Shown: positions 1 to 8,632, counted from the stretch's first letter. The stretch is DNA of 64,000 nucleotides from CAXRBC01 sp041158045 (GCA_041158045.1 JBEBCD010000057.1:62001-126000); one strand, 5' to 3'. Notes: generated from the sequence alone by a model not told the origin. Translations and numbers: made by a program.

Positions 1-2
1 AG

Positions 3-449
3 GGCGCGCAGCCGCCGCACGACGTCTCGCTGTTCACCGCCCTGCTGCGCAGCGGCCGCAGCGACGAGGAGACGTACATCGTGCGCCGCGGGGAGCGCGT
101 CTTCGCCATCATGAACGCCTTCCCGTACACCTCGGGCCACCTGCTCGTCCTGCCGTACCGCGAGGTGAGCGAGCTCGAGGACCTCGACGCCGAGGAGACG
201 CGCGAGCTCTGGGCGATGGTCACCCAGGCGGTGCGCACGCTGAAGGCCGTGTACCGCTGCGAGGCGCTCAACGTGGGGATCAACCTGGGCGCCGCCGCGG
301 GCGGCAGCGTGGCGCAGCACCTCCACGTGCACGTCGTCGGCCGCTGGACCGGGGACACCAACTTCATGGTCGCGACCGCGGAGACCAAGATCCTGCCCGA
401 GGCGCTCGACGTGAGCGCGCGGCGCATCCGCGAGGGCTGGCTCGCGTGA
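3..449 (+). CDS. HIT-family nucleotide phosphorylase/hydrolase, 5' end outside window
   Basis: The reading frame is open from the first bases of the window, so the N-terminus is missing; 148 codons remain. Near the C-terminus it has the histidine triad QHLHVHVV, the nucleotide-binding catalytic motif of the HIT superfamily. The preceding stretch (SGHLLVLPYREV) is typical of the Ap4A phosphorylase/Fhit-like branch. These enzymes split dinucleoside polyphosphates or nucleotide conjugates in the cytoplasm; the substrate here is unknown. It overlaps the next gene by 4 bases (GTGA). In mycobacteria a HIT gene likewise heads the phosphatidylinositol cluster (from memory), so membership of this operon is expected. 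Confidence 0.9.
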   Translation, partial: GAQPPHDVSLFTALLRSGRSDEETYIVRRGERVFAIMNAFPYTSGHLLVLPYREVSELEDLDAEETRELWAMVTQAVRTLKAVYRCEALNVGINLGAAAGGSVAQHLHVHVVGRWTGDTNFMVATAETKILPEALDVSARRIREGWLA

Positions 450-952
450 GCGACGCGTCCCCGGGGACGGCCGGCGCGGGCGACGAGCTCCCCGCCGATC
501 TCGACGCGCGCGGCTTCGTCGGGCCGTACCGCTTCCCCGACAACTCGCGGCGCCGCTACCCCGCCTACCTCTACGGTGCCGTCGCGGCGGCCTGCGTGGT
601 CGCGTGGGCGCTCGGGCACGACCGCGACGACGGGCTCGTGACGGGCGGGCTGCTCGTCGCGGCCGCGGTGCTCGGGATCGTCGGCGCGTACGCGCGCTCG
701 GCGTCGTGGCCCATGACGGTCTCGGAGACGGACGCGCTCGTGCACGCGACGCGCGCCGCGGGGTTCGCCGTCGGGCACGCGTCGGCGCAGCAGGTGTGGC
801 GCGGGTGGCGCAGCCGGCCGACGTGGCGCGTGCTCTGCTACAGCGCGGAGGACCCTCCGCTGCGGCGCGCACTGGTGCTCGTCGACGCCGTGGACGCGCG
901 CGTGGTGGAGTGCCTGTCGGAGGAGAACCCGGAGTTCCGCCCCGGGGCGTAG
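446..952 (+). CDS. Hypothetical two-helix membrane protein in the PIM lipid cluster
   Basis: I do not recognise a family. The 168-residue product starts at GTG in a 4-base overlap with the HIT gene. After about 30 polar residues there are two hydrophobic segments (about residues 33-53 and 58-80), then a soluble C-terminal domain of about 85 residues. This predicts a small protein with two transmembrane helices and a cytoplasmic tail. Its position between the HIT gene and pgsA suggests, but does not prove, a link to inositol-lipid synthesis. Its TAG stop codon is also the start of the putative -10 box of pgsA. Confidence 0.7.
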   Translation: MSDASPGTAGAGDELPADLDARGFVGPYRFPDNSRRRYPAYLYGAVAAACVVAWALGHDRDDGLVTGGLLVAAAVLGIVGAYARSASWPMTVSETDALVHATRAAGFAVGHASAQQVWRGWRSRPTWRVLCYSAEDPPLRRALVLVDAVDARVVECLSEENPEFRPGA

Positions 953-955
953 ACT
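950..955 (+). promoter_or_regulatory. -10 box TAGACT for leaderless pgsA
   Basis: TAGACT fits TANNNT and ends 8 bases before the pgsA ATG, so a transcript would start at or next to the start codon. The first three bases are the stop codon of the preceding gene. No Shine-Dalgarno sequence is visible. Confidence 0.5.
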
Positions 956-963
956 GCCGCGAG

Positions 964-1653
964 ATGTTCGACGGACGGTTTCGTCTGCAGGTCGAGCGCG
1001 CGGTCCGCCCGGTGGGCGAGCGCCTGCGCCGCACCAAGGTCACCCCCGACCACCTCACGGTGGTGGGGCTGCTCGTCGCGCTCGCGGCCGCGGTGTCGAT
1101 CGCGCTCGGCGCGCTCCAGCTCGGCCTCCTGCTCGTCGTGCTCGCCGCGCTGCCCGACCTCTTCGACGGCGCGCTGGCCAAGGCGTCCAACCAGGCGAGC
1201 CAGCGCGGCGCCTTCTTCGACTCGACGATCGACCGCGTCACCGACGCGCTGCTGCTCGGCGGCGTCGCGTGGTACCTCGCCGACGCGCGCGGCGCGCACG
1301 CCGCCGTGCTGCCCTTCGCCGTGATGGCCGTGTCGTCGCTCATCTCCTACCAGCGGGCCAAGGCCGAGTCGCTCGGCCTCGACGCCAAGGGCGGGCTCAT
1401 GGAGCGCGCCGAGCGGATCATCCTGCTGTGCGTCGGCCTCCTCTTCGACTGGCTGCTCTGGTGGTCGATGTGGCTGATGCTCCTGCTCGTGGCGATGACC
1501 GCGGTGCAGCGCTTCGTCAAGGTGTGGCGCCAGGCGGCCGTCGCCCCCGCGACCGCCGCGCGGCTCGAGGAGCGCCGCGCCCGCCGCGCGTCGCGCCGCG
1601 CCACCCGTGCAGATCGCCGCCTCCGCCTCGCGCGCCGCCGCCGCGTCGACTAG
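964..1653 (+). CDS. pgsA: CDP-alcohol phosphatidyltransferase, probable phosphatidylinositol-phosphate synthase
   Basis: Integral membrane enzyme of 229 residues. It carries the CDP-alcohol transferase signature at D65-x2-D68-G69-x2-A72-K73-x8-G82-x3-D86-x3-D90, where the four Asp bind the metal ions; the usual Arg of the AR pair is Lys73. Hydrophobic segments alternate through residue ~190, followed by a very Arg-rich tail. Followed by an HtrB-like acyltransferase and a PimA-like mannosyltransferase, it most likely joins CDP-diacylglycerol to inositol phosphate to start PIM synthesis. Phosphatidylglycerophosphate synthesis is the alternative. The ATG at 964 is chosen because longer upstream extensions overlap the previous gene and lack family character. 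Confidence 0.88.
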   Translation: MFDGRFRLQVERAVRPVGERLRRTKVTPDHLTVVGLLVALAAAVSIALGALQLGLLLVVLAALPDLFDGALAKASNQASQRGAFFDSTIDRVTDALLLGGVAWYLADARGAHAAVLPFAVMAVSSLISYQRAKAESLGLDAKGGLMERAERIILLCVGLLFDWLLWWSMWLMLLLVAMTAVQRFVKVWRQAAVAPATAARLEERRARRASRRATRADRRLRLARRRRVD

Positions 1654-1660
1654 CGCCGCC

Positions 1661-2524
1661 ATGTGGCGCCTCGCCACCGCGCTCGGGCGCGGGCTGACGC
1701 CGGCGACCCCGCGCGCGGTGGGCGCCGTGGTCGGCCCGCTCGCCGCCGCCCTCACGCCCTCCACGCGACGCGTCGTCGCTGCGACCCAGCGCCGCGTGGA
1801 CCCGACGCTGCGGCCCGCGGCGCTGCGCCGCGCGGTGCGCCGTGCGTACGCGGACTACGTGCGCTACTACGCGGAGTCCTTCGCCGTGCCGCACGCGAGC
1901 GCCCGGGTGATCGAGCGCGGCTTCCGCGTCACGGGCTACGAGCACATCGAGGCGGGCCTCGCGCGGGGCCGCGGCGTGATCCTCGCGTTGCCGCACCTCG
2001 GCGGCTGGGAGTGGGCCGGGCGCTGGCTCGTGTCGCGGGGGCTGCGGCTCCACGTCGTCGTCGAGCGCCTCGCGTCCCGCGCGGCGTTCGACGCCTTCGT
2101 CCGCGTACGGGAGGGCTGGGGCGCGACCGTGATCCCGCTCGACGACGACGCCGGCGCCGCGGTGCAGCGCGCGCTCGCGGCCAACGACGTCGTCGCGCTG
2201 CTCTGCGACCGCGACGTGCAGGGCAACGGCGTCGCCGTGCGGTGCTTCGGCGAGCCGACGACGGTGCCCGCCGGCCCCGCGCTGCTGGCGCTGCGCACCG
2301 GCGCGGCGCTGCTGCCGGTCGGCACGTACCACGGCCCGGGCCGCTACGGCCACCACGCGTGGGTGCGCCCCGCGCTCGAGCCGGTGCGCGCGGGACGCCT
2401 GCGCGACGACGTCGCAGCGCTCGCGCAGCGACTCGTGCACGAGGTCGAGGGCCTCGTGCGGCGCGCGCCGGAGCAGTGGCACGTCTTCACGCCCAACTGG
2501 GAGGCCGACCGTGGGCTCGCCTGA
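1661..2524 (+). CDS. Lysophospholipid acyltransferase-like protein, probable PIM acyltransferase
   Basis: LpxL/HtrB-type acyltransferase of 287 residues from the ATG at 1661. The catalytic H-x4-E is seen as LPHLGGWE (H112, E117), followed by conserved stretches around CDRD and VPAGPALLAL typical of this family. Between a PI synthase and a PimA-like enzyme it most likely acylates a mannose of PIM at the inner membrane face, like mycobacterial PatA. A GTG at 1607 would add 18 Ala/Ser-rich residues and a 47-base overlap with pgsA; I prefer 1661, seven bases after the pgsA stop. It overlaps pimA by 14 bases. Confidence 0.87.
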   Translation: MWRLATALGRGLTPATPRAVGAVVGPLAAALTPSTRRVVAATQRRVDPTLRPAALRRAVRRAYADYVRYYAESFAVPHASARVIERGFRVTGYEHIEAGLARGRGVILALPHLGGWEWAGRWLVSRGLRLHVVVERLASRAAFDAFVRVREGWGATVIPLDDDAGAAVQRALAANDVVALLCDRDVQGNGVAVRCFGEPTTVPAGPALLALRTGAALLPVGTYHGPGRYGHHAWVRPALEPVRAGRLRDDVAALAQRLVHEVEGLVRRAPEQWHVFTPNWEADRGLA

Positions 2525-3701
2525 CGACCGCCTGCGCATCGGGCTCGTCTCGCCCTACAGCCTCACGATCCCCGGGGGCGTGCAGCAGCAGGTGCTCGGG
2601 CTCGGCCGCGCGTTGCGCGCGATGGGCCACGAGGTGCGCGCGCTCGGCCCCTGCGACGGCCCGCCGCCCGAGACGTGGGTGACGCCGCTCGGCGACAGCC
2701 TGCCGACCGCGGCCAACGGCTCGTCCGCGCCGCTCGCCCCCGATCCCTCCGCGGCGCTGCGCACGATCCGCGCGATCAACGACGAGGCCTTCGACGTGCT
2801 GCACCTCCACGAGCCGATCGCACCGGGACCGACCGTGACGGCCCTGTTGCTGCGCCTCGCGCCGATGGTCGGCACCTTCCACGCCGCCGGCGACGTGTCG
2901 TGGTACCGGCGCCTGCGCCGCGGCGCGGCGTGGCTCGCCACGCACCTCGACGTGCGGGTGGCGGTGTCGCCGCAGGCCCGCGAGCTCGCGCACCGCTACC
3001 TCGGTGGTGAGTACGAGGTGCTCTTCAACGGCATCGACGTCGACCACTACGCGCCGGCCGCCGCGGGCCCCGTCCCGGGCCCGGCGGCGCGCGAGCGGGC
3101 CGTGCTCTTCGTCGGGCGCCACGAGCCGCGCAAGGGTCTCGAGGTGCTGCTCGAGGCGATGGCCAAGGTGCCGGACGACGTGCGCCTCTGGGTGGTGTCC
3201 GACGGCGACGGCATCGGCGAGCTGCGCCAGCGCCACGCCGGGGACGGGCGCATCGAGTGGCTCGGGCGCATCCCCGAGGAGGAGAAGGTGCGGCGCATGC
3301 GCGCATGCGCCGCGTTCTGCGCACCCTCGCTCCACGGCGAGTCCTTCGGCGTCGTGCTCGCCGAGGCGATGGCCGCGGGTGCGCCGGTGGTGGCGAGCGC
3401 GCTCGACGGGTACCTCAACGTGGCGACGCACGAGCGCGACGCGCTCCTCGTGCCGCCGGGCGACGCCGCGTCCCTCGCCGCCGCGATCGTGCGCATCGTG
3501 GCGGACCGCGAGCTCGCCGCGCGGCTCACCGGGGCCGGTCGCGCGCGCGCCGAGGCGCTGTCGATGCGCCATCTCGCCGAGGAGTACGTCGGCATCTACC
3601 GCGGCGTGCTCGAGCGCGAGCGCCTCGGCGGCACGGGCTCGCCCTCGGCCTTCGTGCGATTCTTCGAGGACCGCCTGCTCCGGCGCCGTCCCGTAGGCTG
3701 A
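2511..3701 (+). CDS. pimA: GT4 glycosyltransferase, PimA-like phosphatidylinositol mannosyltransferase
   Basis: GT-B fold glycosyltransferase of 396 residues. The N-terminal domain opens with IGLVSPYSLTIPGGVQQQV, the Gly-rich loop seen in PimA. The C-terminal nucleotide-sugar domain includes LFVGRHEPRKGL and the E-x7-E motif ESFGVVLAEAM. In the family it transfers mannose from GDP-mannose to phosphatidylinositol on the cytoplasmic face of the membrane, the first step to PIMs. Its place after the PI synthase and acyltransferase supports this strongly. The GTG start lies inside the acyltransferase gene. Its last codons and stop (GTA GGC TGA) contain the putative -10 box of lemA. Confidence 0.9.
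   Translation: MGSPDDRLRIGLVSPYSLTIPGGVQQQVLGLGRALRAMGHEVRALGPCDGPPPETWVTPLGDSLPTAANGSSAPLAPDPSAALRTIRAINDEAFDVLHLHEPIAPGPTVTALLLRLAPMVGTFHAAGDVSWYRRLRRGAAWLATHLDVRVAVSPQARELAHRYLGGEYEVLFNGIDVDHYAPAAAGPVPGPAARERAVLFVGRHEPRKGLEVLLEAMAKVPDDVRLWVVSDGDGIGELRQRHAGDGRIEWLGRIPEEEKVRRMRACAAFCAPSLHGESFGVVLAEAMAAGAPVVASALDGYLNVATHERDALLVPPGDAASLAAAIVRIVADRELAARLTGAGRARAEALSMRHLAEEYVGIYRGVLERERLGGTGSPSAFVRFFEDRLLRRRPVG
3694..3699 (+). promoter_or_regulatory. -10 box TAGGCT for leaderless lemA
   Basis: TAGGCT ends 8 bases before the lemA ATG and is embedded in the last codons and stop of pimA (GTAGGCTGA). Spacing fits a transcript starting at the start codon; no ribosome-binding sequence lies between. 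Confidence 0.55.
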
Positions 3702-3707
3702 GCGACC

Positions 3708-4265
3708 ATGTCGGCGACGGTGATCGTGGTGCTCGTGGTCCTCGTGGTGCTGGCCGGCCTCGCCGTCGGGCTCTACAACGGACTCGTGCGCCGTCGCAAC
3801 CAGGTGGACGCCGCGTGGTCCCAGATCGAGGTGCAGCTCAAGCGCCGCCTCGACCTCATCCCCAACCTCGTGGAGACGGTCAAGGGCTCGGCGTCCTTCG
3901 AGCGCGGCGCGCTGGAGGCCGTGATCTCGGCCCGGTCGGCCTCGCTGCAGGCCGCGCCCGACCCGGCGGCGCAGGCGCGCGCCGACGGCGCGCTCACCGG
4001 TGCGCTGCGCCAGCTCTTCGCGCTCTCCGAGGCGTACCCGGACCTCAAGAGCAACGCCAGCTACCTCGGGCTCCAGGAGGAGCTCTCGACGACGGAGAGC
4101 CGGATCGCCTACGCGCGGCAGTTCTACAACGACGCGGTGCTCGCGTACCGGACGGCGACGCAGTCGTTCCCAGGGGTGCTCGTCGCGTCGGCGTTCAACT
4201 TCGGGCCGCGCGCGCACTACGACGCCGAGCCCGAGGCCGACGCGCCGCCGCGCGTCGACTTCTAG
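3708..4265 (+). CDS. LemA family protein
   Basis: LemA family, 185 residues. A single N-terminal transmembrane segment (about residues 3-24) is followed by the hallmark stretch around NQVDAAWSQIEVQLKRRLDLIPNL and a helical domain ending near residue 165, with an acidic tail. The topology in the family is a short outside end with the helical bundle on the other membrane face. The function is poorly defined; in many genomes LemA stands next to HtpX-type proteases, as here (22-base gap to the M48 gene), suggesting a shared role in envelope protein quality control. It appears to have its own leaderless promoter. Confidence 0.9.
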   Translation: MSATVIVVLVVLVVLAGLAVGLYNGLVRRRNQVDAAWSQIEVQLKRRLDLIPNLVETVKGSASFERGALEAVISARSASLQAAPDPAAQARADGALTGALRQLFALSEAYPDLKSNASYLGLQEELSTTESRIAYARQFYNDAVLAYRTATQSFPGVLVASAFNFGPRAHYDAEPEADAPPRVDF

Positions 4266-4287
4266 CCCCGGCCGCGCGACCCGTCCC

Positions 4288-5193
4288 GTGCACGACCTCA
4301 TCGCGAGCAACAAGCGGCGCTCCGTCGCGCTCATCCTCGGCTTCATCGCCGTCGTCGTGGCCGTCGGCTGGGCCGCCGGCGCCTACCTCGGGGACCCCGT
4401 CCTCGGCACGGGTTTCGCGCTCGTGGTCTCGGCGGCCATGGCGTTCGGCTCGTACTGGAAGTCCGACGCGATCGCGCTGCGCATGAGCCGCGCGCGCCCC
4501 GCGGACGAGACGGAGTACCGCCGCCTGCACAACCTCGTGGAGGGGCTGTGCATCGCGGGCGGTCTGCCCAAGCCGCGCGTCTACGTGATCGACGATCCCG
4601 CGCCCAACGCCTTCGCCACGGGGCGCAACCCGAAGCACGCGGCGATCGCGGTGACGACGGGACTCCTCGAGATGATGAACCGCGTCGAGCTCGAGGGCGT
4701 CGTCGCCCACGAGCTGTCGCACATCCGCAACTACGACATCCTCGTCAACACGATCGCGGTCACGCTCGTCGGCACCGTCGCGCTGCTCGCCGACCTCGGC
4801 ATCCGCATGATGTGGTGGAACGGCGGCCGCGCGCACCGCGACGGCGACCGCCGGGACTCGGGCAACCCGCTCGCGTTCGTCGGCTTCGCGCTCCTCATCC
4901 TCGCCCCGCTGCTCGGCCGCGCGATGCAGGCCGCGGTGAGCCGCCGCCGGGAGACGCTCGCCGACGTCTCGGCCTGCCATCTCACGCGCTATCCGCCGGG
5001 GCTCATCGCGGCGCTCGAGAAGCTGCAGTCGGACTCGACCGTGACGCATGCCGCGAGCATGGCCACGGCGCACATGTGGATCGAGCAGCCGATGTCGGGC
5101 GTGAATGACGCGGGCAGACTCGGCGCGTTCCATAAACTCTTCGCGACCCACCCACCGCTCGCGGAGCGCATCGCGCTCCTGAGGGAGATCTGA
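4288..5193 (+). CDS. htpX: M48 family zinc metalloprotease, HtpX-like
   Basis: Membrane metalloprotease of 301 residues from the GTG at 4288. Two transmembrane helices (about 12-32 and 38-56) precede the zinc site HELSH (141-145); a further hydrophobic pair and the third-ligand region RRETLAD follow. HtpX proteases degrade misfolded membrane proteins with the active site in the cytoplasm. The open frame extends upstream through lemA, but that part is out of character (Arg/Ser-rich) and is rejected. It lies directly after lemA and 4 bases before the lipoprotein gene, so the three are probably co-transcribed. Confidence 0.88.
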   Translation: MHDLIASNKRRSVALILGFIAVVVAVGWAAGAYLGDPVLGTGFALVVSAAMAFGSYWKSDAIALRMSRARPADETEYRRLHNLVEGLCIAGGLPKPRVYVIDDPAPNAFATGRNPKHAAIAVTTGLLEMMNRVELEGVVAHELSHIRNYDILVNTIAVTLVGTVALLADLGIRMMWWNGGRAHRDGDRRDSGNPLAFVGFALLILAPLLGRAMQAAVSRRRETLADVSACHLTRYPPGLIAALEKLQSDSTVTHAASMATAHMWIEQPMSGVNDAGRLGAFHKLFATHPPLAERIALLREI

Positions 5194-5197
5194 TCGC

Positions 5198-6316
5198 ATG
5201 TCCCGCCGCGTCGCAGCCAGCCCCGCCCGATCCCCGCGCCCCGGGCGATCCGCCCGTCTCGCCACGCTCGTGGCGGCGCTCGCGGTCGTCGCCGCGGCGT
5301 GCGGCGGAGGCTCGGGCGAGGGCGAGGCCGTCGCCGAGGAGGCGTCGGTCGCCGAGGCGACGACGACGACCGAGTCCACGACGACCACGACGACGATCCC
5401 GGTCGTGCGCGCGCCGCTCACCGGCGCGCCGGCGCCCGACGAGACGGTCCTCGGCCGGCCCGCCCTCGTCGTGAAGATCGACAACCATCCGCAGGCGCGT
5501 CCCCAGTGGGGCCTCAACCAGGCCGACATCGTCTTCGAGGAGAACGTGGAGATGCTCACGCGCTTCGCCGCCGTCTTCCACAGCGAGGGCAGCGACCCCG
5601 TCGGCCCGATCCGCTCCGGCCGCCTCCAGGACATCAACCTGCTCGCGTCCCTCAACGCGCCGCTCTTCGCCTGGAGCGGCGGCAACGCCCAGGTGAGCGC
5701 CGCGATCCGCAAGTCCACGATGGTCGACCTGTCGCACTCGGCGGCCAACGAGAAGGGCGGCTTCCGTCGCGAGTCGAGCCGCAACGCGCCGCACAACCTG
5801 CTCGCCGAGACGACCAAGCTCTGGACGCTCGCCCCCGAGGGCGCCGCCGCGCCGCAGCCGCAGTTCGCCTACCGCGCCGACGGCGCCGAGGTGGCCGGCG
5901 CGAGCAAGCCCGCGGGCGCGGTGCGCATCGGGATGGACGGCGTGAAGGTCCAGTGGGAGTGGAACCCGGACCTCCTCGTCTTCGTCCGCTCGCAGGACGA
6001 CAAGCCCCACGTGGACATCGACGACGTGCGGGTCAACGCCAAGAACGTGGTGCTGATCTTCGCCGAGCACTCCAAGAGCGGCATCAGCCCGGTCGCCAAG
6101 TCGGTGGGCAGCGGCGAGGCGTGGGTCTACACGGCCGGCGTCCTCGTCCAGGGCAGCTGGGAGCGCCTCGACCCGATGGTGCCCTTCACCCTCAAGGACC
6201 CCTCGGGCGCGACGATCGAGCTCACGCCCGGGCGCACCTGGGTCGAGGTGGTCCGCAAGACCAAGGCGGCGCACATCCCCGCCGGCATCGACCCGACGAC
6301 CGTCAAGTACCCCTGA
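5198..6316 (+). CDS. DUF3048 domain lipoprotein (YerB-like)
   Basis: Secreted lipoprotein of 372 residues. An Arg-rich N-terminus and a hydrophobic core end in the lipobox AAAC, with Cys35 as the lipidation site. A Thr-rich linker (about residues 50-68) leads to a DUF3048 domain, recognised by PALVVKIDNHPQARPQ, IVFEENVEM and VGPIRSGR. The biochemical function of this family is not established. Exported on the outer membrane face, four bases downstream of an M48 protease, it may be part of the same envelope unit. The ACG repeat in the DNA (about 5358-5395) is the Thr linker, not a separate repeat element. Confidence 0.88.
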   Translation: MSRRVAASPARSPRPGRSARLATLVAALAVVAAACGGGSGEGEAVAEEASVAEATTTTESTTTTTTIPVVRAPLTGAPAPDETVLGRPALVVKIDNHPQARPQWGLNQADIVFEENVEMLTRFAAVFHSEGSDPVGPIRSGRLQDINLLASLNAPLFAWSGGNAQVSAAIRKSTMVDLSHSAANEKGGFRRESSRNAPHNLLAETTKLWTLAPEGAAAPQPQFAYRADGAEVAGASKPAGAVRIGMDGVKVQWEWNPDLLVFVRSQDDKPHVDIDDVRVNAKNVVLIFAEHSKSGISPVAKSVGSGEAWVYTAGVLVQGSWERLDPMVPFTLKDPSGATIELTPGRTWVEVVRKTKAAHIPAGIDPTTVKYP

Positions 6317-6358
6317 CCTTTCCGAGGCTGCGTCGCGGAGCCCGCGGCGGACCGTCGG

Positions 6359-6364
6359 TACGAT
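6359..6364 (+). promoter_or_regulatory. Possible -10 box TACGAT for pdxS
   Basis: TACGAT in the 66-base gap before pdxS ends 18 bases before the ATG, giving a leader of about 12 bases. It is the only TANNNT hexamer I noticed in the gap; no convincing -35 box is visible. Confidence 0.3.
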
Positions 6365-6382
6365 GAGCGGCGGATCCGCGAC

Positions 6383-7291
6383 ATGAGCCCCCGAGACGCC
6401 GCCCCGCAGGCCACCCACGCCACCGGCACCGCCCGGGTGAAGCGCGGCCTCGCCGAGATGCTGAAGGGCGGCGTCATCATGGACGTCGTCACCCCGGAGC
6501 AGGCCCGCATCGCCGAGGACGCGGGCGCGACCGCCGTCATGGCGCTCGAGCGCGTGCCCGCCGACATCCGCCGCGACGGCGGCGTCGCGCGCATGAGCGA
6601 CCCCGAGATGATCGAGGGGATCATGGCCGCGGTGAAGATCCCGGTGATGGCCAAGGCGCGCATCGGCCACTTCGTCGAGGCGCAGGTGCTGGAGTCGCTC
6701 GGCGTCGACTTCGTCGACGAGAGCGAGGTCCTCACGCCGGCCGACGAGACGCACCACATCGACAAGTTCGCGTTCACCGTGCCGTTCGTCTGCGGCGCGA
6801 CCAACCTCGGCGAGGCCCTCCGGCGCGTGTCCGAGGGTGCGGCGCTCATCCGCAGCAAGGGCGAGGCGGGCACCGGCAACATCGTCGAGGCGGTGCGCCA
6901 CCTGCGCTCCATCGTCGGCGACGTGCGACGCCTCGGGCAGGCCGACTCGGCCGAGCTCTTCGACTGGGCCAAGCGCCTCGGCGCACCGCTGCCGCTCGTG
7001 CAGGAGGTCGCCGAGACGGGTGCGCTGCCCGTGCCGCTCTTCTGTGCCGGCGGCATCGCCACGCCCGCCGACGCCGCGCTCGCCATGCAGCTCGGCGCCG
7101 AGGCGGTCTTCGTCGGCTCCGGCATCTTCAAGTCCGACGATCCGGCGCCCCGCGCCAAGGCGATCGTCGAGGCGACCACGCACTTCCGCGACCCGCAGAT
7201 CATCGCCAAGGTGAGCCGCAACCTCGGCGCGCCGATGACCGGGATCGGGATGGACCAGGTCGCGCAGAGGTACGCCGACCGCGGCTGGTAG
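6383..7291 (+). CDS. pdxS: Pyridoxal 5'-phosphate synthase, synthase subunit
   Basis: PdxS of 302 residues, the usual length. The (beta/alpha)8 barrel carries the conserved stretches GGVIMDVVTPEQARIAEDAG, ALERVPADIRRDGGVARMSD and VMAKARIGHFVEAQ, with the active-site lysine in the last. It makes pyridoxal phosphate from ribose 5-phosphate, glyceraldehyde 3-phosphate and ammonia supplied by PdxT. pdxT follows after 4 bases, matching the two-subunit complex. This is the DXP-independent vitamin B6 route usual in actinomycetes. Confidence 0.97.
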   Translation: MSPRDAAPQATHATGTARVKRGLAEMLKGGVIMDVVTPEQARIAEDAGATAVMALERVPADIRRDGGVARMSDPEMIEGIMAAVKIPVMAKARIGHFVEAQVLESLGVDFVDESEVLTPADETHHIDKFAFTVPFVCGATNLGEALRRVSEGAALIRSKGEAGTGNIVEAVRHLRSIVGDVRRLGQADSAELFDWAKRLGAPLPLVQEVAETGALPVPLFCAGGIATPADAALAMQLGAEAVFVGSGIFKSDDPAPRAKAIVEATTHFRDPQIIAKVSRNLGAPMTGIGMDQVAQRYADRGW

Positions 7292-7295
7292 GGCC

Positions 7296-7880
7296 GTGGC
7301 GCGACCGGCCGTCGGCGTGCTCGCCCTCCAGGGCGCGTTCGCCGCGCATGCCCGCGCGCTCGACGCCGCGGGCGCCGACGCCCGCGAGGTCCGCCTGCCG
7401 CGCGACCTGCCGGGCCTCCGGGGCCTCGTGATCCCCGGCGGCGAGAGCTCGGTCATGTCGCAGCTCCTCGAGTCGAGCGACCTCTTCGACCCCGTCGCGG
7501 ACGCGATCGCCGGCGGGCTGCCGGTCTTCGGCACCTGCGCGGGGATGATCCTGCTCGCCGCCCAGGTGCTGGACGGTCGCGAGGACCAGAAGTGCTTCGC
7601 CGCGATCGACGTGGTCGCACAGCGCAACGCCTACGGCCGCCAGGTCGACAGCTTCGAGGCCGACCTCGACGTCGCGGGCCTCGACCGTGCGTTCCACGCC
7701 GTCTTCATCCGTGCCCCGCGGCTCGCCCGGGTGGGGGACGGCGTCGAGGTGCTCGCGCGGCACCGCGGCGACGTCGTGCTCGCGCGCCAGCGTCGGGTCA
7801 TGGTGGCCGCCTTCCACCCCGAGCTCACGGACGACGCGAGGATCCACGAGCTCTTCGTGGCGACGGTGGGGGAGGGCTAG
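7296..7880 (+). CDS. pdxT: Pyridoxal 5'-phosphate synthase, glutaminase subunit
   Basis: Class I glutamine amidotransferase of 194 residues. It shows GVLALQGAF at the N-terminus, the GGESS loop, the nucleophile Cys in VFGTCAGMILLA, and the His-x-Glu pair in AFHPELT. It hydrolyses glutamine and channels ammonia to PdxS. The GTG start lies 4 bases after pdxS and its TAG stop is 2 bases before yebC, so these genes form one unit. The order pdxS-pdxT-yebC is common in actinomycetes. Confidence 0.96.
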   Translation: MARPAVGVLALQGAFAAHARALDAAGADAREVRLPRDLPGLRGLVIPGGESSVMSQLLESSDLFDPVADAIAGGLPVFGTCAGMILLAAQVLDGREDQKCFAAIDVVAQRNAYGRQVDSFEADLDVAGLDRAFHAVFIRAPRLARVGDGVEVLARHRGDVVLARQRRVMVAAFHPELTDDARIHELFVATVGEG

Positions 7881-7882
7881 CC

Positions 7883-8632
7883 GTGTCGGGTCACTCCAAG
7901 TGGGCGACGATCAAGCACAAGAAGGCGGCGATCGACAAGGCGCGCGGCAAGACGTTCGCCAAGATCGCCCGCCAGCTCGAGGTCGCGGCGCGCGAGGGCG
8001 GCGGCGATCCCGACCACAACGCGAGCCTCCGCACCGTCGTGTCCAAGGCCAAGGCCGCGCAGATGACCAACGACGCGATCGACCGCGCGATCAAGCGCGG
8101 CACCGGCGAGGCCGACGGCGGTCGATACGAGGCCGTCACCTACGAGGCGTACGCGCCGGGCGGCGTGGCGATGCTCATCGAGATCCTCACGGACAACCGC
8201 AACCGCACGGCCTCCGAGGTCCGTGCGATCTTCACCAAGCAGGGCGGGTCCATGGCGGCCCCGGGCTCGGTGGCGTGGCAGTTCACCCGCACCGGCCTCC
8301 TGCTCGTGCCGGGCACCGTGGCGGAGGACGACCTCATGACGATCGGCCTCGAGCACGGCGTCGAGGACATCGCGCGCCAGGGCGACCTCTGGCAGGTCAC
8401 CTGCGGCGCCTCCGACGTGTGGGCGCTCAAGGCCGCGCTCGAGGCGGCGGGCATCGCCGTGGCGTCGGCGAGCGCGTCCATGGTGTCGTCCTCGCTCGTG
8501 CCGGTCACCGACGCGGCGGCCGCCAAGGCGGTGCTGCGCATCATGGACGAGCTGGAGGAGCACGACGACGTGCAGGACGTCTTCGCCAACTTCGACATCC
8601 CCGACGAGCTCGTCGCGGCGGTCGGCGCGTGA
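7883..8632 (+). CDS. yebC: YebC/PmpR family protein
   Basis: YebC/TACO1 family, 249 residues, starting GTG with the invariant SGHSKWATIKHKK. Family domains follow in order, including NRTASEVRAIFTKQGG and the C-terminal half with PVTDAAAAKAV. Members were described as DNA-binding regulators; more recently YebC proteins have been linked to relief of ribosome stalling at proline stretches. Which applies here cannot be told from sequence. The upstream extension of the frame into pdxT is an artefact. It overlaps the peroxiredoxin gene by 4 bases and lies close to ruvCAB, a widespread arrangement. Confidence 0.95.
   Translation: MSGHSKWATIKHKKAAIDKARGKTFAKIARQLEVAAREGGGDPDHNASLRTVVSKAKAAQMTNDAIDRAIKRGTGEADGGRYEAVTYEAYAPGGVAMLIEILTDNRNRTASEVRAIFTKQGGSMAAPGSVAWQFTRTGLLLVPGTVAEDDLMTIGLEHGVEDIARQGDLWQVTCGASDVWALKAALEAAGIAVASASASMVSSSLVPVTDAAAAKAVLRIMDELEEHDDVQDVFANFDIPDELVAAVGA

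Noticed and set aside
5355..5400. ACG trinucleotide run as a microsatellite
   Set aside because: It encodes the Thr-rich linker of a lipoprotein, common in exported proteins of GC-rich bacteria.
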